The position numbers and the translations under genes were made by a program. The notes beneath the pieces were generated by a model. The model did no database searches. It was not told the origin of the DNA and was given only the letters and a program-made list of their open reading frames with translations. Source: Gracilaria gracilis (Eukaryota; Rhodophyta; Florideophyceae; Gracilariales; Gracilariaceae). Taken from it: a stretch of DNA of 64,000 nucleotides. Positions 11,340-21,454 of this stretch are shown piece after piece (position 1 is the first letter of the stretch; every line of letters starts with the position of its first letter). The stretch is taken from positions 62,001 through 126,000 of the forward strand of contig JARGSG010000223.1 in NCBI GenBank assembly GCA_030374805.1, read 5' to 3'.

Positions 11340-12929
11340 CTACTTGGGAAATAAGTCCATCACGCGATTCACAAAGTTTCGAACCTCCTGCATAATTTGA
11401 ATGTTCGTCTCATTATCGCGCATGCACATCGCGAACTGAACAATTGCAGCGGGCTTAGCATGCGCAAAACAGTCAGGGTCCAGCTCACAACCAATAAACT
11501 TCCGATGACGTTGTAACTCCATGCATGCCATGGCAGTCGAAAAAGTTCCCGCGAAAAAGTCCACCACTGTATCACCTTGCTGCAAAAATCTGCTGATCAT
11601 CTCCTTCAAAAACGCGCGAGGTTTTTGTTTCGATCTCACCTTTTGCCACATGTAACCCCCACCTTCCTTCTTTCTTTTCCATTGAAAAGTCTCCCCATTG
11701 GACATGGGCGGTATCTAGTCAATAACACTGTCGTACCCTGGATACCTCGACTGCACCTAGTTAAAGTTCTCATAGTTCACCATCGTTTGCTGCTGTGCAT
11801 AAGCGAGGCCACTTCGAACACCATGTATCGCATACTCCATGGCAGGGAACAAGGAGCAAGACCTGCGTCCAGGGTTTCGCATGAGGTTTCCTTGCGACCG
11901 TATAAAATGAATTGGGACGTGGTCCAAAACAAACGATCGCCTCGGAGCCCCTTGCTCGTTCTTTGCTCCAATACGGAAAAGCACCCTCTTCCCCTGGTTC
12001 ACCTGTTCCAATGCACAGAAGATAACGAAATGACCCCCCGGACGTAGCAGCATTGATACAAGCTTTGCTGCCTTCTTCATATGCTCAGCGCTCAGCATAT
12101 CGTACCAACTGTTTTTCAGGTTCTTATCGGCCCTTATGTTGTATGGTGGGTCCTTAAGAACCAGTTGAACTTTCCTCAATGGAGAAACGTCGTTGTTTCG
12201 CAGATTCTCGTCCGTTTTCATCATATTATCGAGTCCGCAATTATACATTCGAAAGTATTTCTCCATCTTCCCTTCACAACGTTGGAATGCCATTCTATCG
12301 TCCAACGAGGAAATGGCAGGAGGAGGCTGTATGTCAGCGTCGAACGACTGTTCACCAACATCTTCATTCCCACTCTCACCCACTACATCCATTCTAATTC
12401 CGCCATCTCCATCCCCTCCTTGATTCTCCTCCGAAGGATTCCCCCTTTCCAACTGCTCATCGTCATCGTCATGAATTTCGATGACAGGCTCCGGTTTCGA
12501 TATCGGCGTGAGAGGTACTTCAGAGACTCTGGGTGTTTCTTGGATTTTCAAAGGGCTTATTTTCTCCAAGATAGAGGTCATAAGCGAGCTAGAGAAACAA
12601 TCAAATCTGTGACCAAACGCTCTTGACGGGTCCCTATGAAACGTCTTTAGAACGGCCCATCGTCCAGGTTCTGATATTGTGTACAACTGCTCGTTCACAC
12701 CAACCTTGTTCAGGTCAGAAATGAACTCCTTCGCAAGCGTTCGGAGGGCCACATGAATGTTCCCCGGAAGATTCCATTCCCACGGTTGGACCTCGTGTTC
12801 CCGAAGAGTTTGCGGGTTGCTCGGTAGCAAGCGATGGTTGTTGTCCTTGTGCAGGAACCCCTCGGAACCCGTTTCAATGGGTTTAAACTGCATGTCGTCA
12901 TACACGTGCAGTAGGAAACGGAGAACCAT
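11340..12929 (-). pseudogene. Beta-class DNA N6-adenine/N4-cytosine methyltransferase (left copy)
   Basis: ATG at 12,929 within one frame to TAG 11,340, interrupted by TAG at 11,757 and another TAG 13 codons later. The N-terminal region of about 240 residues is unrecognised and includes an acidic run (EIHDDDDEQ). Then come motif IV DPPYNIRADKN, AEHMKKAAKLVSMLLRPGG and VIFC, and, after the stops, motif I VVDFFAGTFSTAMACMELQ with IGCELDPD. Catalytic motif before SAM motif is the beta-class order, typical of bacterial type II and orphan enzymes and rare in eukaryotes. Motif I has Phe where a second Gly is usual (GTFSTA) in both copies. The target base cannot be told from sequence. The left copy keeps both motif regions better than the right. 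Confidence 0.75.
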
Positions 12930-12956
12930 GACCTCCGCGGTAGGGAATCCCAGAAA

Positions 12957-13676
12957 TTAAGAGAAACAATCCCAGGCCTTTGTCACCAGTTGCACACCAA
13001 AACATGCACGCTGAGCTTGGAGATTCTGCGATATTTGCACATTCTCAAAAGGGGTGGAATATCCCTTTTCCTCCTAGCGCCTCTTATGGCCCCGAAGGCG
13101 CTTTTCCATAGATACTTTTTGAATAAGGGAAAGAAAGAGAACTCTATGGAAATGTGTAGCGATGCTCGTACCTAAAGGGGGAAGTATCCGGCCCACACGC
13201 CTGGGGGCTATACTCATGGGCTTGAAGATTTCGGTTAACGTCACATTCTTCGGTAATCCTTGAAAGTCCACTCTGGTATAAGCATTCCAAAAATCCCTCA
13301 CACGCCTGTCTCTGTCTCCGTCCATGATGTCAAGCAATTTCCTCGACAGATACAGCTGACGGTAAGAACCCTTCCCGTACACAGTCTTGAGCTCATCATC
13401 GCTGTATGACGGGTGAGTGGGTCCGAGAACGATAGAGAAGTACTTCTTGGCAACGTCTAGGACAGTGGGGTTCTTGATGATATATTGAACGAATTCGCTG
13501 TGTCCCACTTTTCTAGGTTCTTCTTCCTCTCGCATCTTCGACGCATAGTGATCACAGATGGCGAGACACGCGGTGAGAAGCTCATTCCCAGAACCGAACA
13601 TTTTTCCAACCTTCTTGTCGGATGTCGGAGGTGCCGGTGACGGTGAATTGGACCTGGATGTGGTTGCGGCAGCCAT
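12957..13676 (-). pseudogene. Unknown protein upstream of the methyltransferase (left copy)
   Basis: Starts MAAATTSRSNSPSPAPPTSD at 13,676. It has a Ser/Pro-rich head, then a charged globular region with FVQYIIKNPTVLDVAKKYF, LYLSRKLLDIMDGDRDRRVR and RVDFQGLPKNVTLTEIF. I do not recognise a family. In this arm the frame stops after GHKRR, where the right arm reads on to VQLVTKAWDCFS and a TAA shared by both arms. That TAA is in frame with the methyltransferase 27 bases downstream. The first 490 bases are nearly identical between arms; identity drops sharply at about 13,170. Confidence 0.55.
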
Positions 13677-13679
13677 TTT

Positions 13680-14057
13680 AAACAATAACAGGGGGCTTTA
13701 TTATGAACACGGAAGTAGAACCGGAGCGGTCGTGAGAAAACAGATGATTGACGTCGGCAGCGGACAGCAAGAGCGAACGGACGGAAGCTGACGAGAGACG
13801 GCAGCGAGCGAGAGATGAGTGCGGATGGTAGACGGAAGCGGACGGCAGACGGCTGCGGAATTAGCGATGTGAAGGAGGAGTTCAGACGCCAAAACGGTAC
13901 CAGAACTCTAAAGTAGAGGAGTAGAAGGGAATTGGGCGATGTGAGGGGGGTTTATGCGGTGATATACAGTTATAAGAGAAGGCAGGATGGGCGGGGGGTG
14001 CGGTAATTCCTAGATATGGAAGTATAGGCGAAGTTATAACTTACGGTTCTCCGGGCC
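13680..14057. promoter_or_regulatory. Upstream region of the minus-strand gene set
   Basis: Between the methyltransferase-side genes and the first palindrome. The gene-proximal 200 bases are rich in repeated GACGGAAGC/CGGACGGCAG-like words and CpG, and are identical in the right arm (39,070-39,445). Likely the 5' region of the N-terminal gene; no TATA box is convincing. Confidence 0.35.
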
Positions 14058-14925
14058 GAGGTCCGTTGTGCAGTGGCGCTCTATCACGGCTCTGATGAAG
14101 TGCCACTCGATTTCTGTCCGCTTTCAATGCGCCGTGGGTGAAAAAGTAAAACAAAATTAATTTCCACCTGGACAGTGGCCCCCTCGCGACTGGCGCTTGT
14201 TTGTAATGTCACGCTGCATGTACTTAACCACCTTTGCTCTCCTGCCAACTGCCTCGGTAAGCACAACGCTCTGTACCTCCCCGTTATGGTTTCCGGGGAT
14301 CTCTTCTTCTCCTGTCACAACCAAGTGATCCTCTCGGTTGTGACAGAAGGAAAAAAGATCGCCGGAAACTCTATAATGGAGGTGCTTTTTCCGTCCTTGT
14401 TCTGTTGCGCGGACGTTGTGGCACAAAAGGTACGTTGGACAACTTTTTTCGTTTTCTGTGAATCGTACTAACTGGAGTGTTCTTCTATTTTTCATGCTAT
14501 TGGGTATTCAAGCCAGAGGCACCGGACACAGTGTATGCCGCTTCTGCCTCCTTGCTTTACTGAGAACATTTGGAAGTGCTTGAGCTGGCCGTGGTGGTCG
14601 AGTACGAATATTTGAGTTGTTCAACTCATGTAATTGGCTTTGGCTCTGACAGCCAGCTCAATCACTGTTACACTGTGGTTACTTATCAGACCGACTAGAT
14701 TAGACTGCGTTAGGTCGAACTATCGAAAGTGGTTGAGCTACCGGTGATGGTGGACTACGATTACATGAGTTGTTCAACTCATATAATCGTGTTTTACCAT
14801 GAATGATATTTCAATCACTGAAGAAGAATAGTCCCCAATATAGTCACTAGAAGAATTTCATGGCCAGTGATGAGTTCTTCTTCTCCGACAACCACATAAT
14901 GATCGTGGTTGTCGCAAAGGGGGTA
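14058..14925. repeat. Series of five imperfect hairpins
   Basis: Hairpins, each with its own sequence: 14,058-14,121 (GCAGTGGCGC... GAAGTGCCACT, related to the palindromes at 15.3 kb); 14,283-14,393 around CTGTCACAACC and GGTTGTGACAG; 14,581-14,660 bounded by GAGCTGGC and GCCAGCTC with TGAGTTGTTCAACTCA inside; 14,740-14,820 with the same TGAGTTGTTCAACTCA core; 14,885-14,922 with CGACAACCAC and GTGGTTGTCG. No coding frame is credible here. All five are kept in the right arm (38,200-39,065). Confidence 0.75.
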
Positions 14926-15284
14926 TTCATTATCGGTCAAGACCTTGGGCGCTAAAGGAAAATCTACAACATATACAGTTAGAGAAGTTATTCGGTAGAA
15001 CTACCTTCTTCGATTTGATGGGATGTAAAGTTTCTGATATAGCGCATATTCTGCCAGATCGGTGTGATGTATTATTTGTTTTGTTTTATACATTACCAAC
15101 AAGCTGTGAACTACTTCTATTCTAAACTGTTCCCCTTGCTTATGAAGAGCAATTTATATCGCTTTCCAACAAACTCACCGAACGACATTCATATGATTTG
15201 ACGCCCTTACGTCCTCCCGTCATTATAAGAAGATGCAGGGCTTTAAATATTCATAAACAATCATAAGTGAAAACCGTCGTCAAA

Positions 15285-15735
15285 AGCGGTCCGAGGTGTC
15301 GTCTAGCTTCATCGGCCACGGCGCGTGGACAGCAGTCCGGGGTGGAGTGGCGCTTCATCACGGCACTGATGAAGCGCCACTCCACCCCGCGCTGCTGTCC
15401 GAAAATTAAATATTTTTCGCGTGGACAGCGGTCCGAGATGTCGTCCAGCTTCATCGGCCACGACGCGTGGACAGCAGTCCGGGGTTGAGTGGTGCTTTAT
15501 CACGGCACTGATGAAGCGCCACTCCACCCCGGACCGCTCTCTGAAAAACTATTTTTTTTGCCGTGGACAGCCGTCCGGGGTGTCGACGAACTTCTTACGC
15601 GACAGCACGGGGACAGCCGTCCGAGGTGTCGTCCAACTTCATCGGCCACTGCGCATAAACAGAGGTCCGGAGTGATGTGGCGCTTCATCAGGGCACTGAT
15701 GAAGCGCCACACCACCCCGGACCGATGTCCATGCC
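15285..15735. repeat. Tandem array of long GC-rich palindromes
   Basis: Three long palindromes (15,327-15,400; 15,467-15,541; 15,662-15,730), each built as GGACAGC-GTCCGGGGTGGAGTGGCGCTTCATCA, a short loop, and the reverse complement, with stems of roughly 30-35 base pairs. They are separated by spacers sharing GGTCCGAGGTGTCGTC and CTTCATCGGCCAC. They sit between divergent gene sets, upstream of the ParB-like gene, and are nearly identical in the right arm (37,390-37,845). Short ORFs here are by-products of the repeats. Confidence 0.85.
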
Positions 15736-16035
15736 GAAAACTTAACGGACGCAATTCATTCTCTTTTCCTTCAAAACCGAGTGCCTTTATTCTATAGCTA
15801 CACGTACATGGTAGTTATGACAATCACGTAACTTTCTAAATAAAGCGATAGTGAATTATAAAACGTGAAATACTGAACCCTATGAGTTCAATCCTATATT
15901 GAGCGGGCGCAGTGTTCGGTTAGGAAGTGAAGGCAACGAATGTGATCGAGAAGGGTACGTCCACTATACGTTCTCGCGAGCATTCTCGTCGGTCGTATTC
16001 CGCGTTTCGAATTGCTTGAACCCTTTGCATCCAAC

Positions 16036-19000
16036 ATGGCGTCTCTGAACCATAAAAGAGGGCGGGAGTCAGCGCGATCGAAGAGGAACAGCGAGGGGTC
16101 AGAAATGGCGCCGTTTACGCAAGGAAGAGGAAAGACGAAGGTCTCCACGCCTCGTAGGCTTACATCGCGTTCTGAGCGGGGAACACCGCGCGCGATGAAG
16201 AAGAAGACGAGTACTCCCGCGCCACATAAGGTAAAAGGTGGCGACTCTGTATCTTTGTTCATCAGCCTTGGAAAGGACAAGAACAGGGTTGAAGTTGGTA
16301 CTGCGGAAGTACGTGACGTGGGGCCTGCTGGTGGTACCGGGAAGGGGCTCTGCCGTTCGCTGCATGGCTATCTTCTAAGCTTCACTGCCTTAGAGGGTGA
16401 GGATCTGGTGGTTATCTGGAAGACGAATATTTCAAATCATCTAGACGCGAAGTACCCTTACCGTTTCCAAGATCCGAAGGATCCCCCGAGTAAGCTCGCC
16501 GAATTGGTTTCGGCTGGGTTGTATGCCTGGAATACGTCGATGATTGCCTCAACTAAGATTCCGCAGAGTCCCACTCCGCACCCCACTCCGCACCCTGGGG
16601 CCGGGAAGTCGTCCACCTCTCAGCCTGAGAGTGAAGATGTTGAGGAGGTCAAAGAGTCAGCTGAGCATTCCTCTAAAACCCCCAAACTCCAGTCTCCACC
16701 AACGAGAGGAGGAGAGCGAGAAGGTTCTAAAGGGATGAAGAAACCGGTGGGAGCAATTAAGAGGGTTAATATCGTAGATGACTCCGATGAAGATGTTATG
16801 GAGGTTATTGGGACTATTAAGGCTTCCCTGGGTGGACCTGAGGGGGATTTGTTCGATGAAGGAGATAGAGTCCCGTCGCATGAGGTGGACACCACGCTGA
16901 CGCTACCGAACATATCCCTCGCCGATTATGTTCAGCAGCGGTTGACGACGGATATCGAGATGATTGAAATCCCGAAGAAGACGGTTCGCAGTGTGAACCT
17001 AGCGCACAAAGAGGCCACGAAGATGAAGTGCCGCAACTTTGGTTGGCTTCCCTCCGCCGGTTTGATTTCCGTTACAATTGTAGGCGATTTGGATGCGAGT
17101 GACATCGTTGACGGGAGACTTGTGCTGCCTGTAACACTTATAGACGGATATCACCGATTTCTTGTGTTACAGAACCTGCGTGAGGAAGGAAGGAAGTGGG
17201 AGGATATAGTGAAGTCTCTGGATGTTGTGTTATGGAGGAGGAAGGATGGTTATCCGATGGTCATGAATGAAGTGCTAGGACTTGGCAATCTCCTGAACGA
17301 GATGAGCTCCAATGTTCTGAAGATATCTTTCGCAGACAAGCTTCACAGCACGGTGTCCCTCGTTGAAAACATCATTGACGAAGAAGGAGTGGATGTGAGG
17401 AAATTGACGCCGAAAAAGATAGCGGGCGCATTAAAAAGTAGTGAGGTTATCGGGGACTATAGTATGCGTCACTTGAATCGCTATGCGGCACTGGCTCTGA
17501 AGTTTGTCCAAAGCGAGGGTTTTCTCCAATTCTTTGAGAAGGTGTGTGAGGAGGGGCCGCCGCTGACGCTCACACATGTGTCCAGTGACCTCCTTATGGG
17601 ACTCGCAGATGGAGAATTCCGTTTCGTCGTCCGTTGCTTGCAATGGCATGTGCGACTGAGAATGTTCTCTGCAGGGAGTACGGGCCGTTTTGAGGATATG
17701 AGGAAGCACTTCTTTCAGAGTGCAATTGGTATGTTTAAGCTTTGCGACATGACTGCCAAGAGGAAGATGGCAGTTGAGGAATTGATGCAGACGGTTCTCA
17801 AGGCTAGAAGAAAGGGGGTACCTGTCTTGGAATATCTCGGGAAGCAAACAGCCAAAATGAAGCTCGCGGGATCAAAGCGTTTGTGGGACGGGATGGTGTC
17901 TAAGAGGGTGAAAAGTGCAGATAAAATGCTGGGGCAACACTTTAAAATAGCGTTGCAAAATTCAGAGGAGGAGGAGGTTGTAGAGGGGGTTATTAAAGAG
18001 GTTGTGGAACCGAAAAAGATGGCCAGGGCTCCATCTGCTGAGGTGGAGAACGATCCCATGGTGGTGGAAAGCCTTGACCCTGAATCACCGGTGTTAAGAC
18101 GTAGCACAAGACGTAAGGTGGTTCCGGACCGCTTGAGAGAAGAGGAGGTTAGAAGGGTTGTGGGGAAGAAAAGGAAAACGAGGAAGAGAACTTCTGTAGT
18201 GCTTACTGACGACGAGGACGGAGATGGTGTGCAACCTGCCCCGAAGCGAAGAAGAAAGGGTACGGTAAACACATCTTCTGTTGACATACCTTTGGAGGTT
18301 GTTAACCTGCTCAGGAAAATGACGAAGACTGCATTGAAAAAGTTCTTAAAGGAGCAGAAAATCAATGTGATGTCGTCCAGTGAGGGCGAGGAGAAGATTG
18401 ATAGTGGTGAGAAGGATAGTGGATTTGTTGGGGATGAACCGGGCGGGGAAGGTAAAGGAGGAATGCGTAGCTTTGAAGAAAACAATCCAGATTTTTTTTC
18501 GAAGGGGATGAAGACAGCTGGGGAGTACATCGGGGGATCGGATATGTCGTGGAAGAATATGGTGAGTGCACTGCCGAGTGAGTGGCCGGGAGGGAAGAAT
18601 GCTGTGAAACACCAGCACCCGTGGATGGATCTGCTTCACCTACAAAAGCAGCATAGGGCGGGGTGTTCAACGGTGGAGGATTTGAGGGCGGTGCATCACG
18701 CGGTGTACTGGCATGCAGCCCGGAATGTGCACAAGGAACTGGGGACGTCAAAGGAACCAGTTCTTGGGGTGAAGCTCCTGTTGAAGGGAAAGCCAAGAGG
18801 GGAAGAAAAGGCTCTTTGGATGGCGGCGATGGAGAGGGATGACCTCGCGCGAGAGTATTTTGCAGCGAAGAGAATGGAGTTGATGGAGAGAGGATTCTGT
18901 GTGCTGGAAGAATTTGGAAGTGACGAAGACATGTCAGATGAGACGAAGAATAGGGGGGCGGTGTCGGATGAAGATGTGACAGAGAGTATGTTGGAGTTCT

Positions 19001-19773
19001 TTCACAAGGATTTCTTGGAACAGCCGGACCTCAAGTTCGAGGAGAACCGCATAAGATGGAACCCTACCATCAATTCGGGAGGTGGGAAGGACGTGGGGGG
19101 TAGGATGCAGGGCATTGGGCGATACATTACCACGAAGAAAGGGATTGTGGATTACATGGAATCGGATGAGAAGAATGTGATGATGGTGAGAAAAAGGGCG
19201 TTGTTAGATGCTAGGTTTGAGCTGATAGCAGCCGCTCTTCGTCTGTGCAACAACAGTAGGGCGAAGAAGAGGATGTATGCGCCGGAAACAGGAAGACGTG
19301 TGTTGTGTATAGGGGAGGGATGCCTGAGGCAGGTGTTGCAAACCGATTTCCGAGGGTTAACGAATGTGGAGAAGAACAATGGGGGGATTCCAGGGTCCGT
19401 CATGATGGCCTCCGGGGGGAGCTCTTTTATGATATGGGTATGTGAGAGTTCACATAATATTGATGTGATGGATGACAAGAGTTTGAAGAGGCTGTCTCGT
19501 ACGATGGTTGTGAAGAAGTTCAGGGTTCCACCGTACTCCATGTTGATTGGAAGGGGAGATGTATTTCATGCTGGGGCTGGGTACATGGATGCGCTTGTGA
19601 AAGAGAATTTTCTACGGTATCACATGTACTTTGTGCCCGAGGGATACAAGCTCCGTGATGCGTTGCACAGGCAGCCTGCTTTTCGGCCCAAATTATTAGA
19701 TGAGGAATTTGGGCTCGGGGAAGACCCGAACGACCAGCTGGACGAGGAGGAAAGTTCTGTGAGCAACTTTTAA
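16036..19773 (+). CDS. ParB-like / oxygenase-like double-domain protein (left copy)
   Basis: ATG at 16,036 (MASLNHKRGRESARSKRN) gives 1,245 codons to TAA 19,773, the only large intact cargo gene. Residues 1-300 are basic and low complexity. About 310-480 is ParB-like: IPKKTVRSVNLA, then LIDGYHRFLVLQNL at about 370, the D-G-x-H-R box of ParB/Srx-type nucleotide-binding domains. A middle charged part has NLS-like KRKTRKR and KRRRK. About 1,085-1,205 resembles a double-stranded beta-helix dioxygenase: a QTD site near 1,100, PPYSMLIGRGDVFHAGAGY near 1,170 and FLRYHMYF. The right arm reads HID at the first site, the H-x-D metal motif, so this copy may have lost iron binding (His to Gln). ParB-like proteins use CTP and bind palindromic parS; such oxygenases modify bases or proteins. 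Both assignments are by eye. Confidence 0.65.
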   Translation: MASLNHKRGRESARSKRNSEGSEMAPFTQGRGKTKVSTPRRLTSRSERGTPRAMKKKTSTPAPHKVKGGDSVSLFISLGKDKNRVEVGTAEVRDVGPAGGTGKGLCRSLHGYLLSFTALEGEDLVVIWKTNISNHLDAKYPYRFQDPKDPPSKLAELVSAGLYAWNTSMIASTKIPQSPTPHPTPHPGAGKSSTSQPESEDVEEVKESAEHSSKTPKLQSPPTRGGEREGSKGMKKPVGAIKRVNIVDDSDEDVMEVIGTIKASLGGPEGDLFDEGDRVPSHEVDTTLTLPNISLADYVQQRLTTDIEMIEIPKKTVRSVNLAHKEATKMKCRNFGWLPSAGLISVTIVGDLDASDIVDGRLVLPVTLIDGYHRFLVLQNLREEGRKWEDIVKSLDVVLWRRKDGYPMVMNEVLGLGNLLNEMSSNVLKISFADKLHSTVSLVENIIDEEGVDVRKLTPKKIAGALKSSEVIGDYSMRHLNRYAALALKFVQSEGFLQFFEKVCEEGPPLTLTHVSSDLLMGLADGEFRFVVRCLQWHVRLRMFSAGSTGRFEDMRKHFFQSAIGMFKLCDMTAKRKMAVEELMQTVLKARRKGVPVLEYLGKQTAKMKLAGSKRLWDGMVSKRVKSADKMLGQHFKIALQNSEEEEVVEGVIKEVVEPKKMARAPSAEVENDPMVVESLDPESPVLRRSTRRKVVPDRLREEEVRRVVGKKRKTRKRTSVVLTDDEDGDGVQPAPKRRRKGTVNTSSVDIPLEVVNLLRKMTKTALKKFLKEQKINVMSSSEGEEKIDSGEKDSGFVGDEPGGEGKGGMRSFEENNPDFFSKGMKTAGEYIGGSDMSWKNMVSALPSEWPGGKNAVKHQHPWMDLLHLQKQHRAGCSTVEDLRAVHHAVYWHAARNVHKELGTSKEPVLGVKLLLKGKPRGEEKALWMAAMERDDLAREYFAAKRMELMERGFCVLEEFGSDEDMSDETKNRGAVSDEDVTESMLEFFHKDFLEQPDLKFEENRIRWNPTINSGGGKDVGGRMQGIGRYITTKKGIVDYMESDEKNVMMVRKRALLDARFELIAAALRLCNNSRAKKRMYAPETGRRVLCIGEGCLRQVLQTDFRGLTNVEKNNGGIPGSVMMASGGSSFMIWVCESSHNIDVMDDKSLKRLSRTMVVKKFRVPPYSMLIGRGDVFHAGAGYMDALVKENFLRYHMYFVPEGYKLRDALHRQPAFRPKLLDEEFGLGEDPNDQLDEEESSVSNF

Positions 19774-20105
19774 ATGGAGCAAGAGGAAGTTGGAGAGTAA
19801 GATTACGAAGAGGAAGATGACGAGGTACAAGACCACAAGGCTGATAACACGGATGGGGACTACGAAGAGGTACCGATGATAATGCATTATGAGGAGTACT
19901 ACATAAAACATGTAGGACGGGTAGTGTTATGTGTTTGAGAGTTAGATGAGTTGACTAGAAGTGAGAAATGAACGAATGTTTTGATATAATTTGAGCATAA
20001 AAGGATTGTTGATGAAAGAAAATTAGTTACAAAGCGTGGGGTAAAGAGAGAGAGTATTGTGCGAAGATATCTCTTTTACAAAATGAGACCAAAGTAGTAC
20101 TGGTA
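19774..20105. other. Convergent gap
   Basis: About 330 bases between the plus-strand ParB-like gene and the minus-strand reductase-like gene. The first 140 bases encode an acidic-looking tail in frame after the TAA (read-through would give EQEEVGE), but nothing recognisable. It should contain both polyadenylation regions. Confidence 0.35.
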
Positions 20106-20984
20106 CTAAAAGAGAATGTCTTTTCTAAGGACATTGACATAGTTGGTGTGAAAAGTGGCAGGGTCAGGCAAGCCTGCTCTCTTGGTATCCTCGGAGGAAA
20201 GGTAGAAGTAAGCATTTCTGAATTCGTACTCAGAGAATGAGGCGTGGAAGAAGGTAATAGTGCTGCCGTAGGCGAGGAGGGATCGTACTGTGGAGGGGAT
20301 ATTGTTGGAGATAGCTGTGTTGGAGGAGACTATGCCGAGTAGTTCCTTCATTATCGTTGAGACAATGGTATTTTAGCGGGTTGCCACGTCAAGCATGGTA
20401 ATGAAGCCGTGGGAGGAACCAACAAGGTTGAATGAAGAGATCCAGACGAGCTTTTCGTGGTAGGATTTAGAGAAGGCGTCTTCGTCAGCGAAATTGCAAG
20501 TGAGACCTGCGTTAAAGAAGCGTTGTGCTAGTGCGAAAGCCCATTTTCCGGTGACAGTTGTGAGGCCGTTGGGAGTAATAGGGGTGACGCCATCCTGTAG
20601 AGAGGCAGCGAGAGTGGGTACGGCGATGTAAAGAACTGCTCGTGTGGTGTGATGAAGACCATTTTTTGAAAGAATGGGAAGAATGTGGTCGTTCTGAATG
20701 AAGACCAAGTCTTGTCTGCGAGATAGAGGGCCGGAGCGAATTACTGGTTCCAAAAAGTGGCTCCTTCCGCAGAAGAAAATGGGACCTTGCCAAATGCTGT
20801 GTGCGGCTATGAAATCTTGGAGTGAAAGAATGGTATCTTGAGGGGTACGGTGGTCGTAAAGCATGGAGCCAATGCGGCCTCTGCATATAACAATAGATGG
20901 GTGTCGGAGGAGTGGAGAGAAGAGGAAGTCGGGGTCATTATGTCGAATTTGTTGGATGCTGTGAGAAGATATTGTGCTAAAAGA
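20106..20984 (-). pseudogene. Ketopantoate-reductase-like NAD(P) oxidoreductase (left copy)
   Basis: Frame pieces join as: Rossmann-like start SIVICRGRIGSML (about 20,895), GPIFFCGRSHFLEPVI, RRQDLVFIQNDHILPIL, TRAVLYIAVPTLAASLQDG, GLTTVTGKWAFALAQ, then the C-terminal helical domain EKLVWISSFNLVGSSHGF. An in-frame TAA follows DVATR (about 20,371), where the right arm has a Tyr codon; the last part, 20,106-20,351, ends KDILF. The layout fits the ApbA/PanE (6-phosphogluconate-dehydrogenase-like) fold, which reduces small keto acids. There is no clear start ATG. A pyrimidine-rich TTTCTCTCTTTTAG about 20,985 could be a 3' splice site, so a first exon upstream is possible. Odd cargo for a transposon; probably host-derived. 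Confidence 0.55.
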
Positions 20985-21454
20985 GAGAAAAGGAGAGATG
21001 GTTAAGTAGAGAATGACTTTGCCGATTTATACATCGATAAAGTGGTTTCAGAGGAAAATATAGTTTTTATGACTAAGTAGTTGAAAGAATGAGGTAGGTA
21101 GGTATGAAGGGATTAGGACTGGTGAATGTGTTTATGAAAAGAGATGTGTCGAAATGAAGTATGAAGGGGAAGATGTAATGGTAAGGAGTTAAGAAACGGG
21201 CGCTGTGGATTGGTTTTGTGACATGGTACTGAAAGGAAAAAACGACAATATGGAAATATCTGGGAGAAATGGATTTTTTGGGGAATGGCGGGAAATTGAG
21301 GTGTAGAAAATTGTGATAAAAATAGGCCTGCGGGGTAGTGAGGTGTGTGGCCACGAGTGTAACGGCTGTGATCAGGGATGGCAAGGACGAGAGTTGTTGT
21401 AAGTCGCTCAGGCCTGTTCAAGTCGTTTATCGCCGGACGCCGTCTTTTCTCGGG

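Noticed and set aside
10561..12929. Reassigned stop codon explaining the in-frame TAGs
   Set aside because: TAA, TAG and TGA all interrupt frames, frameshifts are frequent, and intact genes end at normal stops.
14157..14495. 112-codon minus ORF with an identical partner in the right arm
   Set aside because: It lies on hairpins in a tract where all DNA is near-identical, and the opposite strand is equally open; conservation says nothing about coding.
14058..15735. CRISPR array
   Set aside because: Repeats are long, palindromic and irregularly spaced in eukaryotic DNA; no cas genes.
15251..15797. Several 60-100 codon ORFs (KRHSTP repeats) on both strands
   Set aside because: Products of the palindromic repeats.
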